A DNA stretch of 64,000 nt from Natrinema zhouii (lineage in GTDB: Archaea; Halobacteriota; Halobacteria; Halobacteriales; Natrialbaceae), in assembly GCF_013456555.2 (NCBI RefSeq), contig NZ_CP059154.1, positions 2,480,001 to 2,544,000 on the forward strand, given 5' to 3'. The position numbers and the translations under genes are program-made. Each line of letters begins with the position of its first letter. Positions within the stretch are counted from its first letter, which is position 1. The notes under the pieces are model-generated. The model was not told where the DNA came from. It ran no database searches and saw only the letters and a program-made list of their open reading frames with translations. Of this stretch, positions 34,832-43,926 are shown in pieces.

Positions 34832-35910
34832 TGACGGAAGCCTACGTCGCACTGGAAGGCGGCCACGTGATCGAGGGACGTGGTCGTGCTCCGGGAACGG
34901 CTCGCGGTGAACTCGTTTTCACAACAGCGTATTCGGGCTACGAGGAGAGTCTGACCGATCCCTCCTACGAGGAGCAGATTCTCACGTTCTCGTATCCCCT
35001 GATCGGCAACTACGGCGTCCGAGAGGAGCGCTTCGAGTCCGATCGAATCCACCCGCGCGCCGTGCTCGCGAAGGAACTCACCAAGGACGTCGCCGACTGG
35101 CTCGCAGGCGAGGGCGTCCCGGCTGTCGACCACCTCGACACGCGAGAGGTCGTCACCGACATCCGCGACGGCGGTGCGATGAAGTGCGGCATCGCCGTCG
35201 GCGAGGACGTCACCGAGGAAGACGCGCTCGAGCAACTCGAGCAGTGCAAAGCCATGAGCGACCACACCGACATCGGCGCACAGGTCAGCGTCGACGAACC
35301 GGTCGTCCACGGCGCGGACAACGACGGCGAGACCGTCGCCCTGATCGACTGCGGCGCGAAGGGTTCGATCGTCGACTCGCTGCTCGAGCGCGACGCGACC
35401 GTCCACGTGTTTCCCTACGACGCGGCCGCAGCCGATGTCGAGGCCGTCAAGCCCGACATCCTCTTCATCTCGAACGGTCCTGGCGACCCGGTCAACTTCG
35501 GGCAAGCCATCACCCTCGTCGAGGCGTTCGTCGAGGACACGCCCGTCGCCGGCATCTGTCTCGGCCAGCAGATCGTCGCCGAGGCGCTCGGCGGCACCAC
35601 CGAGAAGATGACCTTCGGCCACCGCGGCGTCAACCAGCCCGTTCTCGACCTCGAGTCCGGCCAGGTCGTCATGACCACGCAGAATCACGGCTACACCGTC
35701 GCCGACCCCGGCGACCACCTCGAGGTCACCCAGATCAACGTCAACGACGACACGCCCGAAGGGATCGACGGCGTCGAGTACGACGTGCTCACCCGTCAGT
35801 ACCACCCCGAAGCGAACCCCGGTCCCGAAGATACTCTCGACTTCTTCGACGACGTGCTCGCCATGGCTTCCGAGCGAGCGGACGCGCAAGCGGTGCCGGC
35901 CGACGACTAA
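34831..35910 (+). CDS. carA: Carbamoyl-phosphate synthase small subunit
   Basis: 359 residues. N-terminal CarA domain: EGGHVIEGRGRAPG, GELVFTTAYSGYEESLTDPSY. C-terminal class I glutaminase: nucleophile Cys in VAGICLGQQ, His and Glu in RQYHPEANPG. It supplies ammonia from glutamine for carbamoyl phosphate (arginine and pyrimidine synthesis). carB is not next to it; the downstream gene is on the opposite strand. A TATA-like CTTATGATG about 27 bases before ATG suggests a leaderless message. Confidence 0.96.
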   Translation: MTEAYVALEGGHVIEGRGRAPGTARGELVFTTAYSGYEESLTDPSYEEQILTFSYPLIGNYGVREERFESDRIHPRAVLAKELTKDVADWLAGEGVPAVDHLDTREVVTDIRDGGAMKCGIAVGEDVTEEDALEQLEQCKAMSDHTDIGAQVSVDEPVVHGADNDGETVALIDCGAKGSIVDSLLERDATVHVFPYDAAAADVEAVKPDILFISNGPGDPVNFGQAITLVEAFVEDTPVAGICLGQQIVAEALGGTTEKMTFGHRGVNQPVLDLESGQVVMTTQNHGYTVADPGDHLEVTQINVNDDTPEGIDGVEYDVLTRQYHPEANPGPEDTLDFFDDVLAMASERADAQAVPADD

Positions 35911-36027
35911 CTGCCGAACCGTCGGGTGTCGACTGCAGACGGTTTTCGTCTGTTTTTGCTGTCCGTTCGATCGACGATCCGATCGATAGCGTTGCGTCAC
36001 CCGCTCGAGAAGGGTTCCTGCGTCGCC

Positions 36028-37137
36028 TTAGAACTCCCCAGAAACGATCTCTGCGACGCGCTCGCGGTCGAACAGCGTCGCGTCCGCGAACGCGTCGGGG
36101 TAGATGTCCGTCGCGGCGCGTTCGGTCTGATAGAAGTTGATGATCGGTCCCTGATCGAGGTAGCCGCCGTTGTACACGGCTTCCTCCTGTACGGCCGTCA
36201 CCTTGCTTGCGGCCGGATCCTCCTGGAGCGGCTCGATAATTGACTCCCGGAACGCCGACTCGGAGACGCCCTCCTGGCCGCGAACCAACAACACGTCGGG
36301 ATCGACCTCGAGGATCGTCTCGAGGTCGACCGTTCCACCGTCGCCGGTGTAGTGGCCCACGTCGCTCGCCGCGAGCGCGTCGGTCAGGCCGAGATCGCGC
36401 CACTGCTTGGTACTGACCCCACCGTCGTCGAATCGGTAGGGATGAAACTCCGACGGCGGCACGTCCGACGCGCCGACGAGCATCGCGGCCGGTCGTTCCT
36501 CGGCCGGCGGGAGTCGCTCGTCGATCGTCTCGAGCATCGCTTCGTGGAGTTCGACGAACGCCTCGTAGCGCTCGCGTTCCTGAAAGACGTCGGCCATCAG
36601 CTCGAAGGCCTCGTAGAGGTCGTAGTACCGGTAGTCGTGCCACTCGTCGCTGCGTCGGCGGATGAAGTTGCCGAAGAAGGGGCCGGCGGCCGTTTCGATA
36701 TCCTCGACGTCCCCCTCGCTCCAGCCGTACCAGTTGAGCAACTGGTTCGGCTCCATGAAGTGGACCTCGGCCTCCATCTCGTAGAACACCTCTTTGTCGA
36801 CGCCGTTGTCGTTCAGCTCTCGGATTCCGTCGGCGTCGTACTCGATCCCCGGCAGTTCGTCGTAGGCCTCCGTCGCGTGGCGGTCGTGGCCCTGAATCCC
36901 GAGCGTCTCGCCGCCGCCGAGTGCGAACCCCATGTCCGCGTAGCTCGGCAGTAGCGCGGTCCACCGCTCGGGCGGCCCGCTGAACTCGACCTCGCCCATC
37001 GGTTCCATCGCGACCATGTACGTCTCACCGCTCGAGTCGCTGGTTCCGTCGCCGCCAATACATCCCGCGAAGAGTGCGCCCCCGAGGGCTGCCCCTGTCC
37101 CCACGAATTCTCTGCGTGTCGTTTCGGTATCTCGCAT
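36028..37137 (-). CDS. Iron-siderophore-type ABC substrate-binding lipoprotein
   Basis: 369 residues. Tat lipoprotein signal: RREFVGTGAALGGALFAGC, Cys at about 26. The mature part is a class III (FecB/BtuF-like) binding fold: LLPSYADMGFALGGGE, DPDVLLVRGQEG and DRERVAEIVSGEF. It captures ferric siderophore or another iron complex at the cell surface. No permease is adjacent, so it must share one elsewhere. An iron-box-like dyad is 12-29 bases before its ATG. Paralogous to the gene at 37362-38546. Confidence 0.9.
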   Translation of the reverse strand: MRDTETTRREFVGTGAALGGALFAGCIGGDGTSDSSGETYMVAMEPMGEVEFSGPPERWTALLPSYADMGFALGGGETLGIQGHDRHATEAYDELPGIEYDADGIRELNDNGVDKEVFYEMEAEVHFMEPNQLLNWYGWSEGDVEDIETAAGPFFGNFIRRRSDEWHDYRYYDLYEAFELMADVFQERERYEAFVELHEAMLETIDERLPPAEERPAAMLVGASDVPPSEFHPYRFDDGGVSTKQWRDLGLTDALAASDVGHYTGDGGTVDLETILEVDPDVLLVRGQEGVSESAFRESIIEPLQEDPAASKVTAVQEEAVYNGGYLDQGPIINFYQTERAATDIYPDAFADATLFDRERVAEIVSGEF

Positions 37138-37148
37138 CGATATCTGTG

Positions 37149-37166
37149 TTTTAGGCCAACCTAAAA
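37149..37166. promoter_or_regulatory. Iron-box-like dyad (DtxR/SirR/Idr type), site A
   Basis: TTTTAGG-ccaa-CCTAAAA: perfect 7-bp half-sites, 4-base spacer, just upstream of the binding-protein gene ATG at 37137. Haloarchaeal DtxR-family iron regulators recognise TTAGG...CCTAA-type dyads, so iron-dependent repression is expected. Confidence 0.75.
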
Positions 37167-37361
37167 ACTGTATCGGTTGTTCTCTCAACCGTGCGATTTC
37201 GAGCGACCGCACGCGGTCTGTGAACGCGATCCGTCCGGCGGTGTTCGAGCGGCGAGCGGTCACCGGTTGTCCGACAATTCGGACCGCTCAAGTAGGAAAA
37301 ACGCCCGCGGAACAGCCCTCTTCCTTCCGGCCTATTGTCCGAATCCCTGTTATCGTACTCC

Positions 37362-38546
37362 TCAGTCCCCGTCGTCGCTTCCGGTAGTGATGATGCTCGC
37401 GACTCGGTCGCGATCGAACAACTGTTCGTCTGCCGGAATCTCCGGATACGGGTCGCCTGATTCGTAGCCGGGCCACTCGCCGAACTGGTCGGGGTAGAGC
37501 TGCTTGGCGGTCATCTCGAGCTGGAAGAGGTTCATGATCGGGCCCTGGTAGCGCATGCCGCTGGCGAGGACCCGGTCGTTTTGCACCGCCGCCAACTCGC
37601 TGCCGGCAGAGTGAGATTCCATCCGCTCGCGGATGTCCTCGATGGCGTAATCCGGCGTGATTCCCCAGAGGTGGAGGATGACGTCCGGATCCGCATCGAG
37701 CATCGTCTCGTAGTTCACCGTCCCCCAGTCGCCCGACCACTCCACGTCGGCGAGCGCATCGTGGGCACCGAGCGGCCGCGTTTCTGCTTGCCAGAAGCCT
37801 GGTGTGTTGAGGTTGTACGTGTAGAAGACGCCGTCACCCAGCGTGGCGCGTGCGACCGTCGGCCGCTCGCTCTCGGATGGCAGGTTCGACTCGATTTCCG
37901 ACATCGTTTCCTCGTAGACGTTCTCGAGTGCCTCGTAGCGCTCTCGTTCCTGAAAGACGGCCGCGACTTTCTCGAAGAGCTCCCAGAGGGTGTAGTACTC
38001 GTAGCTGTCGGCGTACGCCGGAGCCGGGTCGCTGTGAACGCCGCTGTGATAGCTGCCGACCCACGGGCCGACTGTGTCGGCGATCCCGTCGACGGTCGAT
38101 TCGTCCCAATCGTCCTGGGTCGTCAGCACGTACGACGGATCGAGGAAGTGAACGTCGCTATCGTAGTCGTAGAGTTCCTCCTCCGTTACGCCGTCCTCGA
38201 GCGGGTTTTCCAGGCCCTCCCAGTCGAAGGAGACGCCCTCGAGTCGCTCGTAGAACTTGTTCATCGTCGATCCCGACATCTCCGGGGCTTGCAACGAGTT
38301 CACGGCGTCGCCGTGGCCGAGCGCGACCGCCATGTCGGCGTAGTGCGCGAAGGTGACTAGCGCGTCCTCGGGAACGGCATCGAACTCGATCTCGCCCATC
38401 GGTGCCATCGACACCGTGTACGAGTCGCTTCCGTTCTCCGAGTCACCGTCCCCGCCGAGACAGCCGGCCAGCGCTGCGCTCCCGGCTGCGATCCCCGCTG
38501 CAACGAACCCCCGTCGGCTTCGGTCGAACTGCCGCGTTGAATCCAT
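37362..38546 (-). CDS. Iron-siderophore-type ABC substrate-binding lipoprotein (paralogue)
   Basis: 394 residues. Tat lipobox: RRGFVAAGIAAGSAALAGC, then a Ser/Asp linker. The mature protein has the same domain order as its neighbour: TFAHYADMAVALGHGDAV, VAAVFQERERYEAL, DPDVILHLWGITPDY, GPIMNLFQLEMTAKQLYPDQF and DRDRVASIITTG. Several stretches match the paralogue (PMGEIEF, FQERERYEA, GPIxNxxQxE, YPDxF), so the two arose by duplication. Two iron-box-like sites lie within 60 bases upstream. Confidence 0.9.
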   Translation of the reverse strand: MDSTRQFDRSRRGFVAAGIAAGSAALAGCLGGDGDSENGSDSYTVSMAPMGEIEFDAVPEDALVTFAHYADMAVALGHGDAVNSLQAPEMSGSTMNKFYERLEGVSFDWEGLENPLEDGVTEEELYDYDSDVHFLDPSYVLTTQDDWDESTVDGIADTVGPWVGSYHSGVHSDPAPAYADSYEYYTLWELFEKVAAVFQERERYEALENVYEETMSEIESNLPSESERPTVARATLGDGVFYTYNLNTPGFWQAETRPLGAHDALADVEWSGDWGTVNYETMLDADPDVILHLWGITPDYAIEDIRERMESHSAGSELAAVQNDRVLASGMRYQGPIMNLFQLEMTAKQLYPDQFGEWPGYESGDPYPEIPADEQLFDRDRVASIITTGSDDGD

Positions 38547-38550
38547 GTGG

Positions 38551-38566
38551 TTTAGGGACGCCTAAC
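38551..38566. promoter_or_regulatory. Iron-box-like dyad, site B
   Basis: TTTAGG-gacg-CCTAAC begins 5 bases from the ATG at 38546. Same half-site and spacer as site A (TTAGG/CCTAA, 4 bases). Confidence 0.7.
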
Positions 38567-38585
38567 AATTGTAAAAAGCGTTCGG
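38567..38585 (-). promoter_or_regulatory. Likely core promoter between iron boxes B and C
   Basis: The minus-strand stretch TTTTTACAATTG (about 38567-38577) contains a TATA-like TTTTACAA 20-30 bases upstream of the ATG at 38546. It sits between the two dyads, so a DtxR-type regulator bound at B and C would bracket and block TATA access. Confidence 0.4.
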
Positions 38586-38602
38586 TTTTAGGCAAGCCAA
38601 AA
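38586..38602. promoter_or_regulatory. Iron-box-like dyad, site C (imperfect)
   Basis: TTTTAGG-caag-CCAAAAA matches site A except for one base in the right half (CCAAAA for CCTAAA). It is 36 bases from site B, centre to centre, upstream of the same gene. Confidence 0.6.
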
Positions 38603-38655
38603 ATCGCCGCAGTGACACGATAGCGCCGCCCGGAATCGGTGTCGTATCTCGCCGG

Positions 38656-39420
38656 TCACGTCGCGAACGCGTACGTGACCGTCACGCTGGCGCTGACGCT
38701 GACCGGTTCCGCGTCGATTTCCGTCGGCGGTGCCCCGCCGCTGGCCGCGTCGTCAGTGGCCGCGGTTTCGCGGCGAACCGAATGCACCTGCACGTCGCCG
38801 GTCGTGACGGCCGTCGTCCCCTCGAGTTCGACCTCGCGGTTGTCGGCGATGTGGGACGCCTCGTCGTCGGCGTTCGAAAGCGCTGCGTCGATCGCGTCCT
38901 TCCGCAGTTCGGACCGCGTCTCCTCCGTCACCGTAAAGCTCACGTGCCCCACGTCGTCCGCACCGGCCTCGACCGCCGCGTCGATGACCTCGCCGACGCG
39001 GTCGACCTCGGTGACGGTCACCCGGAACGAGTGTCTCCCCTCGAACCCGTCGGCGTTCCGTCCGCGTGCCGGGTAGACGCGGTACTGCCCTTCTTCGACG
39101 TTCTCCTCGGGGATACCGAGGTCGTCGAACGCCGCGCGAAGCCCGTCGGCACCGCTCGAGAGCGCCTCGGTAACGGCGTCTGCGCTCTCGCCGGACGCCT
39201 CGACGCCGACGCTGACGACCGCCTGATCCGGCTCCGCCTCGACCTCCCCGCTGGCGCTGACCGTAATCTCGCCGTCCGCCGCGCTCGCGTTCGAGTCGGA
39301 AGCGGGTTCGTCGTTCGGTTCCGAGCCGGAATCGTCGCTACTGAGCGGGCTTCCCGTACAACCCGCCATCACTGCCGTCAGCCCGATACTCGAGGCCGCG
39401 AGGAACTGTCGTCGATCCAT
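38656..39420 (-). CDS. SIMPL domain (DUF541) Tat lipoprotein
   Basis: 254 residues. Tat lipobox MDRRQFLAASSIGLTAVMAGC, an Asp/Ser linker, then a SIMPL domain: ITVSASGEVEAEPDQAVVSVGVEASGE, YRVYPARGR, SFRVTVTEVDRVGEVIDAAVEAGADDVG and VSASVTVTYAF. Family members lie on the cell surface; their role is unknown, with links to oxidative stress and to IL-1 receptor-associated kinase signalling only by name. Same strand as the binding-protein genes but 90 bases away; no iron box precedes it. Confidence 0.9.
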   Translation of the reverse strand: MDRRQFLAASSIGLTAVMAGCTGSPLSSDDSGSEPNDEPASDSNASAADGEITVSASGEVEAEPDQAVVSVGVEASGESADAVTEALSSGADGLRAAFDDLGIPEENVEEGQYRVYPARGRNADGFEGRHSFRVTVTEVDRVGEVIDAAVEAGADDVGHVSFTVTEETRSELRKDAIDAALSNADDEASHIADNREVELEGTTAVTTGDVQVHSVRRETAATDDAASGGAPPTEIDAEPVSVSASVTVTYAFAT

Positions 39421-39808
39421 AGCTGATCGACCGTCGGACACGGAAATAAAGCCATCCCAAGTTCAAACGATCCTTTGAGCCTCGAGCGGTCTCGCCGGGA
39501 ACCGACGGCGTTCGGGAATTGCAGGGCGACCGTCCGGTCGACCGACCTGCTGGACCGGCCCGTCGAAACCACCGGCGCCAACACGCGGGCCGAACCGGTG
39601 TCGGTCGCCGCTGCGCGGGAGACGACTCGCGTGTTGACGTTGCTTCTCTCGAGACCCTGTTCGGGCAGGATTGGCCGATAGCCAGTTCGTCCGAAACCGG
39701 CGACCGGCGACACCTTCGGCTATCGGGGTGAACTGTCCTCGATCGATTCGAAACAGGGAACCGGCGTTTCGCGTGGAGGAAGCGACCGTACTCTGTTCCG
39801 GTCGCCGG
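39421..39808. other. Intergenic region with two inverted repeats
   Basis: No gene is seen in 388 bases. CCGATAGCC (39675-39683) and GGCTATCGG (39718-39726) are an exact inverted repeat with a 34-base spacer that itself holds CCGGCGACCGGCGAC. GCGACCG (39782-39788) and CGGTCGC (39799-39805) form a hairpin directly after the stop of the GT2 gene and could end its transcript. Confidence 0.5.
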
Positions 39809-40819
39809 TCAGCGCCAGTCGTAGACGCGAACCGCCCGGTCGTGGCGCTCGGCGATCCCGTGGGGGTTTCGCTTGCTCGAGCGGTCTCCATATCGGGCCC
39901 GAACGCCGTCCCACAGGCCGCGCGTGATGTTCGTGACGACGGTTGTGCCGTCGGACACCCAACCCGTCGGCGTCGCCTCACCGGCTGCCAGCCGGCGAAC
40001 GCCGGCGCACCCCTCCTGCAGTGCGCTCCCGGCGGTCCGGGCGAGGACGCTCGGTCGGAGTCCGTAATTCTTTGCGAGCCGGTAGGACAGCGATCGGTAG
40101 GTCGCTCCCCAGTCTGGATCGGCCTGGCCGCCATCGGAACGGAGTTCCGACGAAGACCGCCTCACGGGTCGAGAGGGCGTCGCTCGCTCGTCATCACGAG
40201 CGTCGCTTCGAATCGTTCGACTCTCGTCGCTCGACGCACCGCCGTCGGTTCCGACCCCACAGCGGGCAGCCATCGCCGCGTCCCACGACACGTCGTACTC
40301 GAGGCCGGCCACGCGGTGTGCGCAGTCGCGCTCGCTCGCCTCCTCGAGGTACTCGTCGAAGCCGTTCAGGGCCTCGAGGACGGGCCGTTCGAAGGCGACG
40401 TTGCCGCCGTGGAAGTGGGTCACCGACCGACCGGCGACCTGCTGGGGCGACTGGCGGTCCCCGCTGACGGGGCCGTCCGTCACGGGGCCGGTGACGACGT
40501 CCGTCTCCCCGGCCATCGCCTCGTCGATGGCCGGATACCAGCTGTGATCGATCGCGTACTCGCCGTCGAGGAAGGCGATGACATCGCCCGTCGCGAGTTC
40601 GAGGCCGGCGTTTCGGGACACGCTCGAGTTCCGCTCGGAGATTTCGACGAGAACGTCGACGTCGTCGCGGTCGCGGACGACGCCGGTCGTCCCGTCCGAG
40701 GACGGACCGTTAACGACGATGATCTCCGTCGACGACGGCGTTCGCTCCGTGAGGGCGTCGAGACACGACAGCAATCGCTCCCGGTCGTTCAGCGTCGAGA
40801 CGACTACCGAGAGCTCCAT
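39809..40819 (-). CDS. GT2 family glycosyltransferase
   Basis: 336 residues. GT-A start MELSVVVSTLNDRERLLSCLDAL with IIVVNGPSSDGT. RNAGLELATGDVIAFLDGEYAIDHSW holds the usual metal-site region, but it reads D-G-E rather than D-x-D. An Arg/Ser/Asp-rich insert (about 195-245) follows. It transfers a sugar to an unknown acceptor on the cytoplasmic side. 53 bases downstream of the methyltransferase gene on the same strand; the two may be co-transcribed. Confidence 0.87.
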   Translation of the reverse strand: MELSVVVSTLNDRERLLSCLDALTERTPSSTEIIVVNGPSSDGTTGVVRDRDDVDVLVEISERNSSVSRNAGLELATGDVIAFLDGEYAIDHSWYPAIDEAMAGETDVVTGPVTDGPVSGDRQSPQQVAGRSVTHFHGGNVAFERPVLEALNGFDEYLEEASERDCAHRVAGLEYDVSWDAAMAARCGVGTDGGASSDESRTIRSDARDDERATPSRPVRRSSSELRSDGGQADPDWGATYRSLSYRLAKNYGLRPSVLARTAGSALQEGCAGVRRLAAGEATPTGWVSDGTTVVTNITRGLWDGVRARYGDRSSKRNPHGIAERHDRAVRVYDWR

Positions 40820-40872
40820 AGCATCCGGTAGGGGCTCCTGATAGTAAATAGATGGGATTCAGATCGGTTCGA

Positions 40873-41580
40873 TCAACGGACGCGCGCGTTCCAGTACGAC
40901 ACTGACGCGAAGTGATCGGTGACCGGCAGTTCTCCGACGGCGTTGTCGAGCGCGCGCAGCGGCGACGCGAGGCCGTTGGGAATCGATCGGTACAGTCCGT
41001 AGGGGAGGAGGAAGTCGTCCTCGACGTCAACGAGCGTCAGATCCGTCTTCGCGAGCAGGACCGCGACCTCGCTCTTCGAGTAGAGTCGCGACCCCATCGG
41101 AAGCGCCCAGTTGTAGATGCTCCGCGACGAAAAGCGGTTGAACGTGTCGAAGACGATCTGGTCGCGGGAGACGCGTCGCATCTCCGCGAGGAACGCCTCC
41201 GGATCGTCCGCGAGGTGGAAAAACCGCATCGCGACGACGGTATCGAAGTGATCGTCCGGGAAGGGGAGCCGTCCCGCGTCGCCCCGGAGGAACTCGAGCG
41301 TGCCCGCGGTATCCGCGTTCCGGGCCTTCCGTCGCCCCTGCTGTAGCATCGCCGCCGAGATGTCCAGTCCGACGACGTCGGCCCCCTGATGGGCCAACAT
41401 GACCGTAAACCGCCCGGTACCACAGGCGATCTCGAGGACCTTCCGGTTCTCGACGGGCATGATGGCCTCGAGAACGGCCGCTTTCTCCCGTCGGTCGATC
41501 AGCTGGCCACCCTGGGAGAACCGCTTATTGTCGTACTCCTCGGCGATGTCGTCGGCTTGGTACCACTCCTGTCCTTTCAC
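40873..41580 (-). CDS. Class I SAM-dependent methyltransferase
   Basis: 235 residues. MKGQEWYQADDIAEEYDNKRFSQGGQLIDRREK opens the chain, then motif I RKVLEIACGTGRFTVMLA, DVVGLDIS, and DHFDTVVAMRFFHLADDPEAFLAEMRRV. It is the Methyltransf_11/25 type. Small-molecule or sugar substrate; paired with the GT2 gene that follows. The C-terminal half has an alpha/beta cap with no motif. Confidence 0.9.
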   Translation of the reverse strand: MKGQEWYQADDIAEEYDNKRFSQGGQLIDRREKAAVLEAIMPVENRKVLEIACGTGRFTVMLAHQGADVVGLDISAAMLQQGRRKARNADTAGTLEFLRGDAGRLPFPDDHFDTVVAMRFFHLADDPEAFLAEMRRVSRDQIVFDTFNRFSSRSIYNWALPMGSRLYSKSEVAVLLAKTDLTLVDVEDDFLLPYGLYRSIPNGLASPLRALDNAVGELPVTDHFASVSYWNARVR

Positions 41581-41804
41581 ACTGAGCGAATCTACTGTCG
41601 CGATGGGATAAAACGATACTGGAGTCCGCTGACGAATCGCTGCCGAACCGACCCCTGTGTTCGCCCGCCCTCTGCGGAAATCGGCGTCGAACGGCGGAAA
41701 TCACAATATTGTGTTAATACACCATTCATACCCCTTATACAAACTACAGTATTCGTATCCACATATAGGGAAGCTTTACCATCGACGGTTCCGCTGCAGT
41801 AGGT

Positions 41805-42086
41805 ATGAGCACGAGTACGGCTGAAGACCGCGCCGCCGCAGCCGAGGAAACCCTTTCGGAGGACGAATACCGCGACCGACTCCGCGACCTGCCGCCGAGC
41901 GCGAAGCTCGTCGCGAAAGTGCTGGAGACTGACTCGCCGCTCTCGCAGGGGCAACTCGCTGAGGAATCGCTGCTCCCCGACCGAACCGTTCGCTACGCGC
42001 TCAACCGACTCGAGGACGTCGGCCTCGTCGGCTCGCGCTACAGCTTCCGCGACGCGCGCAAGCAGGTCTACTTCCTCAAGAACTGA
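41805..42086 (+). CDS. Winged-helix regulator, MarR-like
   Basis: 93 residues. One winged helix: LPPSAKLVAKVLETDSPLSQGQLAEESLLPDRTVRYALNRLEDVGLVGSRYSFRDARKQVYFLKN. A disordered acidic start precedes it. This is the short haloarchaeal stand-alone HTH common as a general regulator. It is divergent from the methyltransferase gene with a 224-base AT-rich promoter region between. Confidence 0.88.
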   Translation: MSTSTAEDRAAAAEETLSEDEYRDRLRDLPPSAKLVAKVLETDSPLSQGQLAEESLLPDRTVRYALNRLEDVGLVGSRYSFRDARKQVYFLKN

Positions 42087-42198
42087 CCGTCCCGACCGAC
42101 CACCGATCTGGTTTCCACTGCTCGGGGGAACGAGGGGGACCAGCCGACCATCGATACCTGCCGATACATCCTTTTTTGCTCGGTCGTACTGTCGAGCT

Positions 42199-43053
42199 AT
42201 GTACGTTTCTCAGCGTTCCGTTCCGGTCGCGACGCGTGCTCCCGGCGGGGAGACCAACGCTTACCTCGTCGGAGCGACGACGGAATCATCTTCAGCCGAC
42301 GAACAGGGACGGCGCGACTCCGACCGCAATTCGGCGATACTCGTCGATCCGGCGGCGAGAACCGACGATCTCGACCGCCTGCTCGAAGACCACAGTATCG
42401 AACACCTCCTCGTCACTCACACCCACCCCGATCACGTCGGTGCCGTCGAGACGTACGCGGCCGAAACCGACGCGACGGTCTGGGCTCGCTACGGCCGAAC
42501 CGACCGGTTTCGCGACGCCACGGGGTGTGACTCCGACCGCACGTTCACGCCCGGGACGACGATCCCGCTCGGCGACGAGCGGGTCCGGATCCTCGACGCG
42601 CCGGGACACGCCCCCGATCACATCGCGCTCGAGGCCGGCCGCGACGGACCGATCATCTGTGGCGACTGCGCCGTCCGCGAGGGCAGCGTCGTCGTCGGGG
42701 CACCGGAGGGTGACATGCGGGCGTACGTGACGACGCTACGTCGCCTCTGGGCGATGGACCCGCCGGTGCTCTATCCCGGTCACGGCCCCGAAATTGACGC
42801 CCCTCGGCAAACCCTCGAGCGCCTGCTCTCTCACCGGGCCGAGCGCGAGCGACGGGTGCTCGAGGCGGTCACGTCGGGTGCTCAATCCCTCGAGGAAATC
42901 CTCGAGTCGGCCTACGAGAAGGACCTTTCGGGCGTTCGCGACCTCGCACGAGCGACGGTCGTCGCTCACCTCGAGAAGCTCGCCGTCGAGGGCAGGGTGG
43001 AGTGGGACGGCGAGCGGGCGATCGCGGCCGCGACCGACGACGAGGGCGACTGA
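42199..43053 (+). CDS. MBL-fold metallo-hydrolase
   Basis: 284 residues. Metal motif THTHPDHVGAV (about 73-83), then LDAPGHAPDHIAL and ICGDCAVREGS, with the terminal His in LYPGHGPEI. A C-terminal helical/winged domain (ERVLEAVTSGAQSLEEIL...VVAHLEKLAVEGRVEW) resembles LACTB2-type hydrolases. It cleaves thioester or phosphoester bonds; substrate is not known. Two dozen bases separate it from the cysteine-cluster gene, so the two are likely one operon. Confidence 0.93.
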   Translation: MYVSQRSVPVATRAPGGETNAYLVGATTESSSADEQGRRDSDRNSAILVDPAARTDDLDRLLEDHSIEHLLVTHTHPDHVGAVETYAAETDATVWARYGRTDRFRDATGCDSDRTFTPGTTIPLGDERVRILDAPGHAPDHIALEAGRDGPIICGDCAVREGSVVVGAPEGDMRAYVTTLRRLWAMDPPVLYPGHGPEIDAPRQTLERLLSHRAERERRVLEAVTSGAQSLEEILESAYEKDLSGVRDLARATVVAHLEKLAVEGRVEWDGERAIAAATDDEGD

Positions 43054-43082
43054 CTTTTCCGCGTCGACGCCGATCATCGGGT

Positions 43083-43805
43083 GTGCAATCACTCGAGGCC
43101 GAACTCGACGACGCCCGCCAGCTCGCGGTCGACGACCTCGCGGACGCGATCGAGTCGATCGGCTTCGAGTGTACCCGCTGTGGGGCCTGCTGCAAGGCCG
43201 ACGCCGAGGACGACCACACCGCGACGGTGTTTCCGGACGAAGTTCGCGACCTCGAGGAGAGCGCGGCGCTACGCGCCGCGGACGATCGAGCGGTGGAACC
43301 GCGAGATGGCGACAGTTATGACGGCGACTACGACTGGCGCGATATCGCCCGGCCGATGCCCTACGGCCTCTCGGAAACGGAGGACGGCGCTCTCGAGGGC
43401 GAGACCTTCGAGTGGGCGCTGCAGACCGACGGCTGTGGCGACTGTACGTTCTACGAAGAGGACGATTCGGGCATGGGTGCCTGCGCCGCTCACGACGACC
43501 GCCCGCTCATCTGTCAGACCTACCCGTTCAGCGTCGCGCTCGCGGGGACCAGCCAGCCAATGGGCGAGGCGGTCGACGAAGCTGGGATGGTCCGCGCCCA
43601 CGAATGCGAGGGACTCGGCCGGGACATCTCTCGAGCGGACGCCGAAGACCTCGCTCGAGCGCTCAAGGAACGCGCCGTTCGGGAACTCGAGGAGGCCATC
43701 GCCGTTCGAGACAACTACGAGCCCGCCGATCGTGACCCCGGCGAGATCGTCGTTCACGACTCCGAAGGCGCGAAACGGGTCGATGGGACGCCGCTCGAGG
43801 AGTGA
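43083..43805 (+). CDS. YkgJ family cysteine cluster protein
   Basis: 240 residues from GTG 43083. Conserved cysteines: CTRCGACC (about 27-34), CGDCTFYEED, CAAHDDRPLICQTYPF. These bind a metal or Fe-S centre. The family is annotated as putative Fe-S oxidoreductase or zinc/iron chelator; no reaction is known. It is coupled to the MBL-fold gene. Confidence 0.9.
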   Translation: MQSLEAELDDARQLAVDDLADAIESIGFECTRCGACCKADAEDDHTATVFPDEVRDLEESAALRAADDRAVEPRDGDSYDGDYDWRDIARPMPYGLSETEDGALEGETFEWALQTDGCGDCTFYEEDDSGMGACAAHDDRPLICQTYPFSVALAGTSQPMGEAVDEAGMVRAHECEGLGRDISRADAEDLARALKERAVRELEEAIAVRDNYEPADRDPGEIVVHDSEGAKRVDGTPLEE

Positions 43806-43926
43806 GACACAGCCCGACAGATCGGTCGATCATCCACGTTCTAGGAACCCCTTCCAAATCGTTGCGACTCGAGTAACGAACCACACAGAAACGGATAGCG
43901 GGTCGAACGGCGGTAGAATACACTGT

